Source: Utricularia gibba (taxonomy: Eukaryota > Streptophyta > Magnoliopsida > Lamiales > Lentibulariaceae). From it: a stretch of 64,000 nucleotides of DNA. A model generated the notes under the pieces. That model ran no database searches. It saw only the letters and a program-made list of their open reading frames with translations, and was not told where the DNA came from. The stretch covers positions 3,720,001 through 3,784,000 of the forward strand of contig CM007990.1 in assembly GCA_002189035.1 (NCBI GenBank), written 5' to 3'. The position numbers and the translations under genes are program-made. Shown in pieces: positions 22,713-35,149 of this stretch (its first letter is position 1; each line of letters opens with the position of its first letter).

Positions 22713-23606
22713 GTTTCCCCATTTTAATTACCCTCATTAGAACCCACGTGTCAAATTGGGGAAGTAATTGTTTTGAGAATTTATTTGCAATTTTTTTTTA
22801 TGTTTTAGGGCTGGGAAAATAATCCTAATTGATAAAATGATAGACGATACAACATGTACAAATTATAGTGTTTTTTAGTACTGCTTCACTTCCAAAAAAG
22901 AAGTGTCTTTTTGTTACAAACAAACACCCCAAGCACTTCAAAAAAGCACAAAATTTAAACCACTTGATATTTTTTGGTTCCAAAAATTCTTTAAAAAATA
23001 AAACTATCCTTAATGGACTTTAAACGTACCATCGAATGCTGTGTTTGAATATAGAGAATATTTTGTTTATTTTATCTAATAAAATAGAATTTTAGTGAAC
23101 AAAATAATATTTCCATTTTCGATAAAAAAAAATGTTCATTTAAAAAATCCTCATATTCTATTTACAATCATAGGGGTGTTTGGAATTTTTCTTAAAGAAC
23201 ATATTTTTTAATATACTTTCAAAGAAATAATTTCTATTTTTTTTTTTTACATGTACCGCTTAATGCTTGCTTGTGGACTGTGATTGCCATACTTTTCATA
23301 GAGGTATATTATCACTTTTTATTTGCGGACCTTTTCACCTCAAGTGGCTATTTGGTGTTCTACCCGATGAGCCATGAAAGCCTCCAGAAGTCGAAATCAA
23401 GATTCCAAATAAATTTTAAATTTCAAAAGAAATGTACAAAAAGATGAGTGCGCTTACTGCTTACTGGGTGGCATCACAGAACCAGTGAATTACAACAGGT
23501 TTTACTGACTGTGGGAATATGAATTACTTTTTATGAACCAGGCTGCTGCAGCAGAAACAACAAGAAATGTTAAATTTGGAGAATGGATTTCTAAAGAGAG
23601 TGGATT
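22713..23606. other. AT-rich intergenic, no gene seen
   Basis: A/T-run-rich DNA. The last 200 bp are likely 3' UTR or flank of the small minus-strand gene. Nothing else was recognised. Confidence 0.5.
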
Positions 23607-25504
23607 TCAAGCTTGTACAGGAAGTGATTCTGTACCACCAGGAGTATGTATTATGGCCTCCAGGAGTCTGATCTCTTCGTCCCGTTTCGATATCTCCTCT
23701 TGCTTCGCACATAGTTCTTCAATATGCAGTTGAAACACTCCTGCAGTAAATAGAGAGTGCGATTGGAATATATAAAGATAGGTGATCAAGTGACCTTGAA
23801 ACCAACGACGATTTTAACTTCCTGCAGTTGTTAGTAGTATTCGTCATGATTAGTGGCAAACTATCACAACGCAATTGAGTTCCTCAGTGTTCTAGAAGGG
23901 GCACTTAGTTTCTATATCCGCTTATACTCTACAAATGTTTAGGATAACAAAGGATTCAAATAGAACACTAGGTTACTTGAGGTGTTTTCAAGTTACTATC
24001 CATGAGCAAGTGCTGATATTGCAGGATCAAGTTATTTCTCTAAAAGCATCTTTATTTATTTTCGAAAATACCTATGTTAGTGTATATTTTTAATTGTCAA
24101 CTTTGTAAATATCGATAAAAATACTGTTTTGAATTTTTGAAAACTACATTCACTATCTAAAAACTCAATAACATCAAATACAAGTTCTTTTTTTTTTTCA
24201 TTTATTCTATATTCACGTTTGATTTTTCTAGAATACATGTACAACATGTAAATTTATTTTAATTTCTTCATATTTGTTTAAGTTTATGCACCAGATGTAA
24301 ACAAAATTTGTTTATGATCCGTTGCTATTTATTTTCATTTGTTCATCCATTTTTTGATGCATTTCGTGCTTATTGAGTTTATGTAATAAATACATTGTTA
24401 ATTGTTTTAGATTTTTCTGATATATTTACTGACTCTTAAATCTTTAAAAATGTGTTGAATTGAATATACAAAGTTATTTGGATAGAATGATCAATTCAAA
24501 TGATATTACTATTCATCACTATTTAAAAAATTGATTGATCATATTTAAACAAAATTCAATTAATATTTTTTATATTAGTTATTTTTAGTTGTTTCAATTT
24601 ATGTAATGTATAATATTTCAAGTTTTTAATATTTTTAATTATGAATAAAATTCAAGTTTTTAATACTTTTAATTACGAATGAAATTCAAGTTTTTAATTT
24701 TATTAATATTTATAATTAAACTTGTTTTTGAAAATTGATATGAAGAAAGATAAAAAATCATTTATTAAATTTTTCAAAAGTTAGTAATATAATTTGGACT
24801 TATGTATGTATGAAAATAAATAGAGATGCTCTAATGTTTCTATCTTTACCTCAATAACTTGCACAAGAACATAGCAGTTCAATCATCTCAGATCTATTTA
24901 AACTAATAGTGTGCCTAGAAAAAATCATACAATGGAAACAAACAATTCTACAAGACAAACTCAATACATAAAAAAAGAAAAAGAAAAAAAAGCTGACTTC
25001 AGAACTCCATAAACTCTACGAAGTTTTTTGTTTTCAATGGCAAAGAGAGTTCTACCAATCTGTCACCACTTGCAAGCCCATTCATTGTTCAAAAAATGTG
25101 AATCCAAAATTATAGCGAACTACTTCTAAGTTTGATGTTGATCTCAAAGCCCCGTAAAATATGAACTAAAATCAGAAAGATAATTACTCCAATTAATTCG
25201 GCTCGCGATTGGGACTCTAAAATCCCCCAAAAACCGGGGATGAAAAAAACTGAATTATCACCGTACAAAATATGATCGTTTTGTGAAGATAATCGCGTAA
25301 TCAGTGATGAAAATGGAAACCCATTTGGAATGGATGAAAATTAGAGGAACCCTGCCCAGTGGTGACCTTGAGAGTTAGAGGTTGATCGGCAGTGAGAGCG
25401 ACCTCGGCGAAAGTGTCATCGTCCACATAAACGGCTTTCTTGAGAAGTAACTTGTGCAAATATTGGAGATTCGCCGTCCATCTTTCGTCTCCTGCTGGTT
25501 TCAT
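23607..25504 (-). CDS. Small two-exon coiled-coil protein, unknown function
   Basis: Proposed exons are 25351..25504 and 23607..23740, joined across a 1.6-kb AT-rich intron (phase 1; donor GGTTCC-type, acceptor TTTACTGCAG), giving 95 aa. Exon 1 starts MKPAGDERWTANLQYLHKLL and contains VDDDTFAEVALTAD. Exon 2 is a charged heptad-like helix (LHIEELCAKQEEISKRDEEI) and ends at TGA 23607. I do not recognise a named family. The conserved-looking N terminus and the amphipathic helix argue for a real gene, but the donor is weak and further exons could lie in the intron. It is divergent from the Pumilio gene, sharing a 1.6-kb intergenic region. Confidence 0.5.
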
Positions 25505-27116
25505 CTTCTCATATACTCCATGGAACCCCCTGGAGAACGAACTCTAATCCAACTGGAATTCAACTATCAATGTGAAGAAACGCGCTTCGTTACTGTCGGC
25601 CCCTCCAAAAGAGGTAGAAGATTAAATACTTTTAATTATTTTATTATATAATAATCTCAATGTTATTTTATAATTGAGTAGAAATAGTAAATCCAAAATT
25701 AATACAATTTTTTTTTTAAAAAAAAGCTTAGATGAAAATGGTGACTGTAACGGATTGTCTTGCTAATTAAAGCATTACATACGCACACACCATGCACTTG
25801 GGGCCATCTCCTCCATGAAAATGATGAGGAACATATGGAGGAAAACAAAAAATATAAATAAAATACTCGTATTTTTAGAAAAAAAAAATTGTGATTTTTA
25901 TGATAAATTATGTTTATTTGATCAATCCTATCTTTGTTTGTATTCATCAAAAAATACTTGTTTTTGAAAAATATTTTTAATACAATATAAATTAAGAATG
26001 TAATTCGTACTATTTATTTTGTAACTTCTAATTAACTCATAAACATAAGTTATTAGATAAATAGAATCCAAATAATTATTAATAGTCTTCACTCTAATAA
26101 TTGAAGTACAATTTATTTTTGATTAGTTGATAATAAATAATAGCGGTATTGGCTGCCAATGAAGAAGGTTTGATAGAAGAGATACATTAAATAGAAATTT
26201 TGGAATAATTACCCAAATTATTTTGATAAGTAAAAAATTTGTTACTTATTAAATAATTAGATTTTGAAGGTAATTTATAGTTAAAATGAAATAAGTAGAA
26301 GTAAAATTAAAAATAGAAAATAAGTAAAAATTGAAATAATATATAATAAATAATTTTAATTTTTAATTTAAGTCATAAGTTCGAAAATAAATAGTGTAAA
26401 CTAAGCCCTAAGTCTCTGTTGTTTATTAATACAAAACATTATTATTATCATTATTTACTTGTATTTAATAATGAAATTGTTTATTTAAACTTAATTTATT
26501 TCAAACAAATCACAAATATATGTACCCAAATCACTTCATTGTTTACTATCAATATTTGAAGGCGTCCTCCTGGGACGCTCGAAAGTGTCCGTCCGTCGGG
26601 ATACCGTGTCCGGGCCCAGGGAGGCGGGGAAGAGGGATTGTCTGCAGGTGACGGTTCCTAGTCTTCACAACTGCGTGTAACTGAATCCATGTACAGTAAA
26701 TGCATTCATGTACGCGGATAAATTTTGCATGCTGCCTCCATTTCTTGATTATTATTATTATTATTGCTGATATTGTATTTGATTTTCGTTTTTCTTTTAT
26801 GAGAAAAACCAGGGGAGTGCTTTTGAAATCTCACCATTCAGAGATCCTAATTTTACTATTTTTATCACCATGAGTATTCCTTTACTGAGTCCCACCAGAT
26901 TCTAAAAAATCGGCCGATTTCTCAAGGGTTGCGCCCACTTGATTGTTTATCGTGTGTGGGTGTTCTGAATCTCAATGTATCCCTTGTCTTCTGTTGTGAG
27001 ATACTGTGCTTCGTGTTCCTAACTTTCTGGGCTTACCTCTTTTTTTTTTTTTGTTTTTTCCAGTTCGTGATTCTGTTGTTGTTTTCTACGTTGTTGTTTG
27101 TTTGTGTCTTTGTTTG
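25505..27116. promoter_or_regulatory. Shared upstream region of the coiled-coil and PUM genes
   Basis: Divergent intergenic region. It is AT-rich to about 26560, followed by an isolated GC-rich island (26570-26660), an ATT microsatellite near 26750 and a perfect 14-bp palindrome (AAATCGGCCGATTT, 26907..26920). The island and palindrome lie in the probable 5' UTR or promoter of the Pumilio gene. Confidence 0.4.
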
Positions 27117-29916
27117 ATGTGTGAGAAGATGAAGTTCCAGAAAAGGGGTGTGGAGATCACCAAGGCTGATGAAGAACTGGAAATGTTATTGGGTGAGATT
27201 CCTCATGCAACATCATCCTTAAATCTTCATTCCACGTTCAATGATGCCCATAATCATCTAAGAAACCATGGTGATCAATACCATGGAATCCAGAATGAGG
27301 GGGTTTTGAATCATAAATATGGGAGAGCTACTTCTCCCATGAGTGGCTTTTCTCTACTCTCAGATGGCTCTTCTTCTAATAGTTTGTTCTCCAGTGGTGT
27401 GCTTTCACTCTCTGATATTCCATCAGCATCATCACCGCTGTGTGAAGAGAACAAATCGCAAGTGATTCCCGGGAATGAATTTTGGTTAGATTTCAAGGAT
27501 AAACAGAGTAACCTGCTTGATGATTTCCATTTGCCTGGAAATTTCACTAAGATGTATATTAGCAATCAGCAGGAGGGCGCTGTGCGTTACCCCAGTTCGA
27601 AAAAGGGGAATCTTCAAATGAAACCTGGAGCGCCAGATGTTTGCGGTGCAACACTTGTCTCAGAGGTTAACCCGGTTCCAAGAGGAAACATGAATTTCGG
27701 GCTCGGAATGGGCTCAGGAATCGTTGAGCATGATGAGGGAATTGCTGAAGCTTCCATGCAAAGGCAAGGATTGTATTCATGGCCAGATTTTCTTGCAAGT
27801 CCTCAATACAGTAGAACTGATATGCTGGCCAATACTACGGAATTTTCAGTAGCTAATGGATCCTCCTGTGTGAATCAACCATTGACAGGTGATACCTTTT
27901 GTGCTCAAAGGAAACTGGTAAACTTTATCGAGGCCAAGGATGCATTCTATGCGACTAATGGTGTATCATTTCGGAGACCGACCACACATGATCCTCAAGA
28001 AAATCTGCATGCTCATAATTCACCTTTCCCTAATGAAAGGAACAGATCAACTCTTTCTGTTAGAGTCCCTCATGGAAGTCTTGATCCTTTTTCCAGGCTT
28101 CTGGGTGAAGGTATCGGCTATTGTATCAATCAAAGGGATGCTTTTTTGCCGAGACACAAGACAAGAAGTCCTCATAATGACAGAGGGGCTCAAAAACATC
28201 ATGAAAGAAATGGGAAAATCAATTTTTTCCAGGTTCAAGGATGCTGCAGGAACTCAAAAACGACTTTACCATTTTCGTTAGCTGCAAAGTCCGGCTCTCT
28301 TGTTGAAGCGCAGGGACACGTTTATCACATGGCTAAAGATCAGCATGGTTGTAGATTCTTACAGAGGATGCTGGATGAAGGGACTTCTTGTGATGTGCAG
28401 ATTATATTCAGTGAGATAATCAATCATGCTATCGAGCTTATGATGAATCCTTTTGGAAATTACCTCATGCAAAAACTCTTGGACGTCTGCAGTGAGGAGC
28501 AGAGAATGGTTATACTAATAACGCTGACTGCAGTGCCGGGAGAGCTGGTTCGAATTTCCCTGAACACACATGGGTATGTCCCTTACATCCATAACCTTCT
28601 TTGCTAATCTTCGATTACGGCTAACAATTGTCGTGTTGGCATCAGCACAAGGGTGGTTCAGAAGCTGATTGAGACACTTAAGTTAAGGCAGCAGATCTCT
28701 CTCATCATTTCAGCTCTGGAACCTGGTTTTCTAACATTAATCAAGGATTTGAATGGTAATCATGTTGTTCAGAGGTGCTTGCAATGCTTTACCATAGAAG
28801 ACAGTGGGGTAATTACTCCATTATACTTGCTTTTGACGTCTTGTTTACACTATTACTCAATACTCTAGCTACTGAATCTTGTTACAATTATTCATTTCCT
28901 TGATATGATTCTGATGAAGTCCCCTCATTTATTCTCCTCTTTAAGAGTCTCTTCCGATCTTACCAGAATAATTCTCCTCTTTATTGTTGGATCTCAGCAT
29001 TATTAAAAAATTCATAAAGTTAGAACTGGAAATATGCTGTAGATTGGCCTCATCCCTCCTCTTAGAATTGTTGGAACCAGTATTTGATCTACTCTAGTGG
29101 AAATGAGGTCCCTTAGCCGGTAGCATTATGATCTTTGTTGGTGCTCCTAACCATAGAGTCACTGATGTCACTCAGAACTTTCTTACAGGAGTATTCACCT
29201 TCCATTTTCTTACTTTGCAGTTCATCTTTTTAGCCGCTGCAAAGTACTGTGTAGATATTGCAACACACCAGCATGGCTGCTGTGTCCTGCAGCGCTGCAT
29301 CAGCCACTGCAGTGGAGAGCTCCGTGAAAATCTGATATCTGAGATTTGCTCGAATGGGCTTCTTCTTGCTCAGGATGCTTTTGGGTATTCGATTCGAGAT
29401 ACAACTAGTGCTTTGTCTGTGTTGATATGTTTGGACGAGAAGCATAACAACTCACTGATTCCTCTTTTCCCTTGTTTGATGCAGAAACTATGTTGTCCAG
29501 TTTATCTTGGAGCTTAAGCTCCCATCTGCTATCTCCAAATTAACATCTCAGTTCGAGAGCAAATATGTGCACCTATCACTACAAAAATTCAGCAGCCATG
29601 TGGTCGAAAAGTGCCTCGTAACGTTCAACGGAGAAAGACGTACAAGAATCGTCCGGGAGCTGCTCTCTGCTCCTTGCTTCGAGCTTCTGCTTCAGGACCC
29701 TCATGCAAATTATGTCATTCAGACAGCTCTCTGTGTTTCCGAGGTACATGCATATTCACGTGAGCTTATTCATAATGCATTCAAATCTGATCTTCTCTTC
29801 CTTATCAGGGCACTTTACTCAATTTACTGGTCAGTGAAATCGACTCCTTCAGACCAACCTTGCGCAATTGTCCCTATTCCAAGAGAATTTTCTCAAACAA
29901 GCTTCTCAAGAGGTGA
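27117..29916 (+). CDS. PUM: Pumilio (PUF) RNA-binding protein
   Basis: Five exons: 27117..28573, 28646..28808, 29221..29384, 29485..29743 and 29809..29916 (716 aa). PUF proteins bind short UGU-containing motifs in mRNA 3' UTRs and repress or destabilise the transcripts in the cytoplasm. The N-terminal 380 residues are low-complexity, Ser/Asn-rich. The C terminus has PUF repeats: GHVYHMAKDQHGCRFLQRML, NPFGNYLMQKLLDVC, NTHG/TRVVQKLIETL, DLNGNHVVQRCLQC, THQHGCCVLQRCI, DAFG/NYVVQFILEL, KFSSHVVEKCL and DPHANYVIQTAL. The end reads RPTLRNCPYSKRIFS. Each splice junction restores a repeat motif (G/TRVV, G/NYVV). The last intron (29744..29808) is 65 nt; reading through it would give a wrong C terminus. 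The start is the first ATG of the frame near MCEKMKFQKRG; a second ATG lies 12 nt later. Confidence 0.92.
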
Positions 29917-30717
29917 TCCACTCTCCCTACTCAACCTTTTGCTGATACCGTTCCCAGTCGGCCTGCATTCGCTCATCTCCGGCGCCTTCATATCTCTTGA
30001 TAAAGACTCCTGTTTCCTCCTGATGAAGAGTGTAAAGAATGAGGACGGGCTTTAGTCTTCTGCAACTTGCAACTTTTATCAATCTTTTGTAGTGTTGGTT
30101 GGCTTTGTGTTGCTTTCTGATGGAAACAAGGCCATTTTCCCACGCAGCATGCATCTTCCCACGCTACCCACTCTTGCTTGCGGGTCATTGACAAAGAAGA
30201 TGACATCCGCGCAGTAGACTTACCAAAGGAATGTATCCAGTTGCTACATTGCAGACAGCATCATGTTCTGTGGACAATATCATCTTCTTCAACACCGAAC
30301 TTTACCAGCTTTAGTTCCCTTTTCGACGTTTCTTCCCCATCTCGTCGGTCGTGTTCTGCCCGTTTCAGGGATATAACCCCCGTTGGATTCACCGCACAAA
30401 CCGTGTCCTCTCGACACGTGGATGCCCCCAAGACTGCGAGTGTTTAAATTTCTTAAAACAGTAACCTAAGTATTTAGTTGGTTTCCAGTTTCTTCAACTT
30501 ACTGCAAGTTCATGCATGTGCACTAATAAATAATTGAGAAACTAGCACACGGTGACCGTGTTCGGCGAGGAAGTGTTGACTGGTGGTTCCGAATTCAACG
30601 CTGACGAAATGCATTGATTGCCATGACCATACAGCTATAAGTAAGTCTTGAAACACCGGAAACACCACCACCGGCGAAGCGAGCTCTTTAGATTTGAAGT
30701 CTATCAGCGGCACAAAA
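29917..30717. other. PUM 3' flank and SAUR upstream region
   Basis: 3' UTR of the Pumilio gene followed by the SAUR promoter. Open frames on both strands at 30180-30450 were examined; none resembles a known family. Confidence 0.45.
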
Positions 30718-30947
30718 ATGGCGGATGCACCGAAGAAGAAGAGAGCTCCGAGGGGCCACGTGGTGGTGTACGTGGGAGATGCAAAGAGCAGGCACGTGGT
30801 TCCCATTTCTTGCCTGAAAACACCGCAGTTTCAAGAGCTTCTGGCGGCCGCCGCAGACGTTTATGGGTTTCACGGCGGCGGGGGATTATGCTGCCGTGCG
30901 ATGACGCTGCGTTCCGGCGAGTAATGCTTGACCTCAGGATCAACTGA
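30718..30947 (+). pseudogene. SAUR: SAUR-like auxin-responsive gene with frameshift
   Basis: SAUR proteins are small intronless auxin-induced proteins that promote cell expansion by inhibiting PP2C.D phosphatases. The frame starts MADAPKKKRAPRGHVVVYVG and continues RHVVPISCLKTPQFQELL and DVYGFHGGG, the typical SAUR core. The conserved continuation GIMLPCDDAAFRRVMLDL is in the next frame and stops at 30945..30947. The switch falls in the GC-rich run GGCGGCGGGGGA (about 30873-30887), so a one-base indel there breaks an otherwise normal gene of about 76 codons. Either this is a recent pseudogene or an assembly/sequencing error in a homopolymer. The start at 30718 has a strong context (aaaATGGcg). 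Confidence 0.82.
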
Positions 30948-31049
30948 CCCTCCTCCACGCTTGGACGAGGGGAAAGTATTCGGATCAGCGGTTTGGCTGA
31001 TTTCTGGCTTGGATCTGTAGATTTGACTGGAATTTGTGGGTAATGGTTG

Positions 31050-31500
31050 CAAGCGCTATCGAGGATATGATGTAGTATATTGTATATGCATGGATATAGG
31101 GAGCAAACTAGAATTGATATATTGAAATAGCAAGTTTTTCTTCTTTAATAAGCATGACCTTTCAAGTTTAAGACAAGTATTTATAGGTTCTAACCGTTAA
31201 CATGTAGGTAAACTCAACAGCGATTATCATCATGATTGCACCTAGCTTGCTTCTTTTCTCATATAGGCACCTTGGTGGCTTGGTGGGCATACCTACTTGG
31301 AGAATGGATTCACTCATTAGACTTCTTTCTCTTATGAATTGGGATCCATTATGATAAAGCATATCTGAGTTTAATCTTTTCTTCCCTCTCAGCTTGGCTG
31401 CAATGCTAAGACGTAGACTGTCCTCTTGGTTCTGGATTTACCTCTGCTTCATTCTTCCTCAAGGATGACGCTCGGGTGAGATTGTAGAATCTAATAACCC
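31050..31500 (-). repeat. Possible solo copia-type LTR
   Basis: On the minus strand a TATA-like TATAAATAC (31177..31185 in plus coordinates) is followed downstream by an A/T-rich leader ending near 31050. The upstream part (31200-31500) is of mixed composition and non-coding. This layout matches copia LTRs, but no partner LTR or coding region was found nearby. Confidence 0.3.
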
Positions 31501-31955
31501 TCAATTCCCTCATTTGGGAAAAGTGTTTTGGAAATAGAGATTTGGTGAGCATATTTGCTACTTACTATTTGATGGTAAGAAATTTAACAGAATGCTTTCT
31601 TCTTTAATATAATTTCTCAAACGTGATATTGTATTTTGATATGTTTAGTTTTTCCAAATATTACCATGTTTTGAAAAATACTTAGGACATCTTTATCAAT
31701 TTTTGAAAATTAGGAAAGCCATGCCAGTTTTATTAAGTTTCCGAAAATCAAATGAATGTCTTTATTCTTCTTCTATAACAATTTTTAGAAACTATTATTT
31801 TATAAAATATTATTATTATTATTATAACTAGCAATAAATTTTTTTAACAATATCAAATGAAATAAATAAAAATGTGATACGTCAATTGAAAATACTAGTA
31901 TACTTCATTAGAAAACTTGTTATCTAAAATTTGCCTAGATATATTTAACATGATC

Positions 31956-32660
31956 CTAAGAACTTTTCAAATTAATATTTCTAGATATTTTTGGCCGATG
32001 AATAGTTGAACATCTATCATATTCATCATCAGCATTGTATGTAAGGATGACATGGACTTCATCTTGCATAATTATATTATGCAATATAATGCATGCTTGC
32101 ATAATGTTTTCAAGTGTTTTTCGATCCCAATTCTTGTAGGTGCTATGAGTATTGCAATTTAGCTTTGCAAAATGCCAAAGGTGCACCCTATATCTTTTCA
32201 TGCACTCTCTTGCATTTCATTAAAGAGTTGAGCTTTTCAAGATTGTAGAAATGTAATAGACTTCATGAAAATAGGCCAATCGAGATAAATTCTATCAATC
32301 AAGTAGTATCCCATATCATAGTTATGTCCATTAATGCTAAATTATACTTGTGGACAAATACTATTATGTAAATCATTGAGTAAAAGAGAATATCATAAAA
32401 CATTTAAATCATCATTTTGATGTGACATTCCAAAAAAAAAAATTGCTAAATCCATGTATATGTAAAAGCCACTACTTCTAACATGATACTATTTGTAAGG
32501 GTTTACATGTTTAAATTGGATTTGCCATGCTACCAGGTAATTTTTATACTCATAATGTATTCAATCTATACTTCCAAACATTCTAGGGCAGCCTCAAGAT
32601 TCCCCCATCTTATAAACATTCCAAGTCTTCTATTGTTGGCATTCTCAAATATTGGCCTGC
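31956..32660 (-). pseudogene. PIF/Harbinger transposase (HARBI1-like) remnant
   Basis: Reading the minus strand from about 32480 downward gives, across several frames, FFFGMSHQNDDLNVL, INGHNYDMGYYLIDRIYLDW, FNEMQESA and KDIGCTFGILQSK. The end (32201..31956) reads ENIMQACIILHNIIMQDE. These match in order the DDE nuclease of plant PIF/Harbinger transposases (FFGMPGSHNDINVL, YYLADGIYPKW, QESARKDVERAFGVLQ, IMTACIILHNMI). Stops and frameshifts separate the blocks, so the copy is dead. Terminal repeats were not located. Confidence 0.8.
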
Positions 32661-33067
32661 AAAACAAGAGCAAATAGCAACAATAAAATGATGAATGCAT
32701 TAAATAAATGAATAATAGCAGCAACACTATCAGCACTACATCTATGTGTCAACATTCGAATGGTAGCCATGCACTTTTATAAAGTGCTCAAACTTAGTTG
32801 ACTAGTGCAGTCTATCTTGAAAAAATGAATTATTCAACTTCACAATTTTGACAATTCACTCAAATAAAAAATATCTCATACGAAATCATCTTCAAAATTA
32901 CTCATCCATGTACATTGCATTATTACAAATAATTGGCTACCAACTTTTCATGGTCACATTCACAATTTGGCTCGATGTATTGTCATGATACTCGTTGACT
33001 AAAGGTTTGATGTTGCTCTTTTTCAAAGTCACTGTAAAGATCGAATCATTATTATATAATTGTTTCA
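32661..33067. other. Intergenic, no feature seen
   Basis: AT-rich sequence between the PIF remnant and LTR-like copy A. It may include more of the PIF element's 5' part, but no motif is convincing. Confidence 0.4.
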
Positions 33068-34105
33068 TGATAGCACACATATTTTCATGTTTTTATGATA
33101 TAAAAATTACAGGTTTTTAATTATCTTTAGTTGTTTATTTCATAGTTTTAAGTATTTTTATATATAATTTAGGAAAATATAATTTTTGGTGTGTTAGTGG
33201 GCTAAATCCTTTGATTTAGCTCATCCATGTTCTAACCCAATTTGGAGTCTAGCAGCTACTCAAAAATCATGGAAAAGAACAAGGATTTCGTGCAAGTCAC
33301 TGTGCAGCAGGGAGCAATGAGTATATTGTCACTGCGGCAATCTGCAAGTCAGGGGTAGGAGCAGCAGAGCTATCAGAAACTGTACCTGCATTGGGAAGTG
33401 AGAGGAGAAGAATCGCAAGAGGGGGGAAGACAAGTTTTCAGAACACACACGAGGGGGTTTCTCCTCCAACTTGAACACGATGAATGTTGAACTAGAAGGA
33501 AAAAGCAAGACGATTTTTTGGAGAAGAACCTCCAGTGTGAAGAACGAAGACACAGACCCAGTCCAACACTACTGTTCCGGCCTATGAACAGTAGCAGACG
33601 GAAGCCATAACTCTTACTGCTTTATTTTTGTTTATTAATGTTTTTAGCTTCTACAACCAACTTCTGCACAATGTTCTTGACATTTTCGTTGTTTTATGTT
33701 AATGTTATCATGTTTTACCTTCAAAGTATGAGTAGCTAAAGTCTTAGGGATGCCTTAAGGTAAAACATGGTGGTGTGGATCTAGAATTCTTAATAAAATT
33801 CATCATTGTTTCTTAACTCTTGTTTCTATCAATCCATGGGTAGACCTAAGGAGGGAAACAAGTAACTTCTCAACCTAGAAGCTTGATTTAAAGGCAGACC
33901 AACAAATCAAGGCGGAAGTAGTAGGTGTTAATTCGGGGTAGAACCAGTAGAACCAGGTAGACCTAGTTCTATATGCTTTGCATATGGATAGACCTAATTG
34001 CAATGTTGGTGATGATATGGGAGACTAACTTAGTCAAAAATATGATGAATGATCTGGGTAAACTTAGGTTATTTGAAGTTGTGAGTTTAGAAATATGATA
34101 GATTA
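33068..34105 (+). repeat. Dispersed LTR-like repeat, copy A
   Basis: Starts TGATAGCACACA and shares extended similarity with copy B at 55779..56515 in the same orientation. Examples are GGGCTAAATCCTTTGATTTA, TTTGGAGTCTAGCAGC and GGATTTCGTGCAAGTC. Its 3' part (about 33470-34105) also matches the reverse complement of 50085-50800 (copy C). Copy B follows an Athila-like coding region, so this family is probably a Ty3/gypsy LTR. Adjacent gag sequence starts at about 34105 on the opposite strand. Confidence 0.65.
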
Positions 34106-34798
34106 AATTCACCATGGCTCTATCTGTGCATAAAAGTCCATCATAAAAATATTTGACCAATGCATTGGTCTTAAATCCGTGGTGTGGACAGGATCCTAGC
34201 AGGTGATTAAAACGCTCCCAATATTCATGTAAAGATTCACCATTTGATTGCTCAATGTCACTGATTTCCTTCCTTATTCCTTTAGCTTTTGAAGTAGGGA
34301 AATATTTACTCAAGAATACCTTCTTCATATCACTCCAATTGGTGATGCTTCTAGGCTTCAAAGAGTTGCACTTCCTTCCAATGTAAATTGGAATGCCCTC
34401 AAATAGATGGCATCCTCAGTCATCCCAGCACTCTTAAAAGAAGTGCAAACAGCAATGACAATATCAAGATGTTCATGTGGGTTTTCACCCACTTTTCCAT
34501 AATACTTAGGCAGAAAAATAATCATAGCTGGCTTTAATTCGTTGACTGTGTCATCAAAAAACCTAATACACAGCCCCCTGTACGTATGGTCAGCTGCATC
34601 AAGTTCATTCAAGGTCTTCTCCTGTTCTGTCATAATAATATTAGCTTGAGTTACAGCAAGGAGTCTGCACAACCTTGCTGCTTCTCTCACTCTTGTGCGG
34701 TTCTTGCTGATAGTTCTCTCGATTTCTGGATAGAAAACAAGATCTCCTGCACCAGAAGAACGCAAATGCATCAACCGAATCACAAAAAAATTAAACAC
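34105..34798 (-). pseudogene. Ty3/gypsy gag fragment
   Basis: Two overlapping minus-strand frames carry a retrotransposon Gag core: ELDAADHTYRGLCIRF, then NPHEHLDIVIAVCTSF, then WSDMKKVFLSKYFPTSKA, EISDIEQSNGESLHEYWERF, LLGSCPHHGF and YFYDGLL. These motifs are typical of Tat/Athila-type gypsy elements of dicots. A one-base shift separates the two halves at about 34360. No protease, RT or integrase follows. The downstream sequence belongs to LTR-like copy A in the opposite orientation, so the fragment is rearranged. Confidence 0.75.
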
Positions 34799-35149
34799 CG
34801 CTCCCCGGCAATTACATCAATTTGATAAACGAAAAATTTATTGCACGCCGTTACAATGCAAATTTCTCCTGTCAAATAAAATTTATAAACCTAATTCATA
34901 TCAAATCATATGAAAAATATGAGTATAGTGGACTAGGGTTGAACACAAGGAGCTCGGTGTTTGCTATGTGAAAGTTAATGCATGCAGTCAGTATCATGTA
35001 GATAGATTTGGTCTTAACTAGGACTAAGGTAGAATTGCGATGAAATACAATAAAGAAAAGTAACAAACTTCTGAACTCGGTTGTTTCTAAGATGAAATGG
35101 ATGATACCTTAGGACTTCTAGAGGATGTTGAAGTTGAGTACATAGAGCA

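Noticed and set aside
30178-30447. 89-codon frame between Pumilio and SAUR
   Set aside because: Lies in the Pumilio 3' flank; neither strand gives a recognisable protein.
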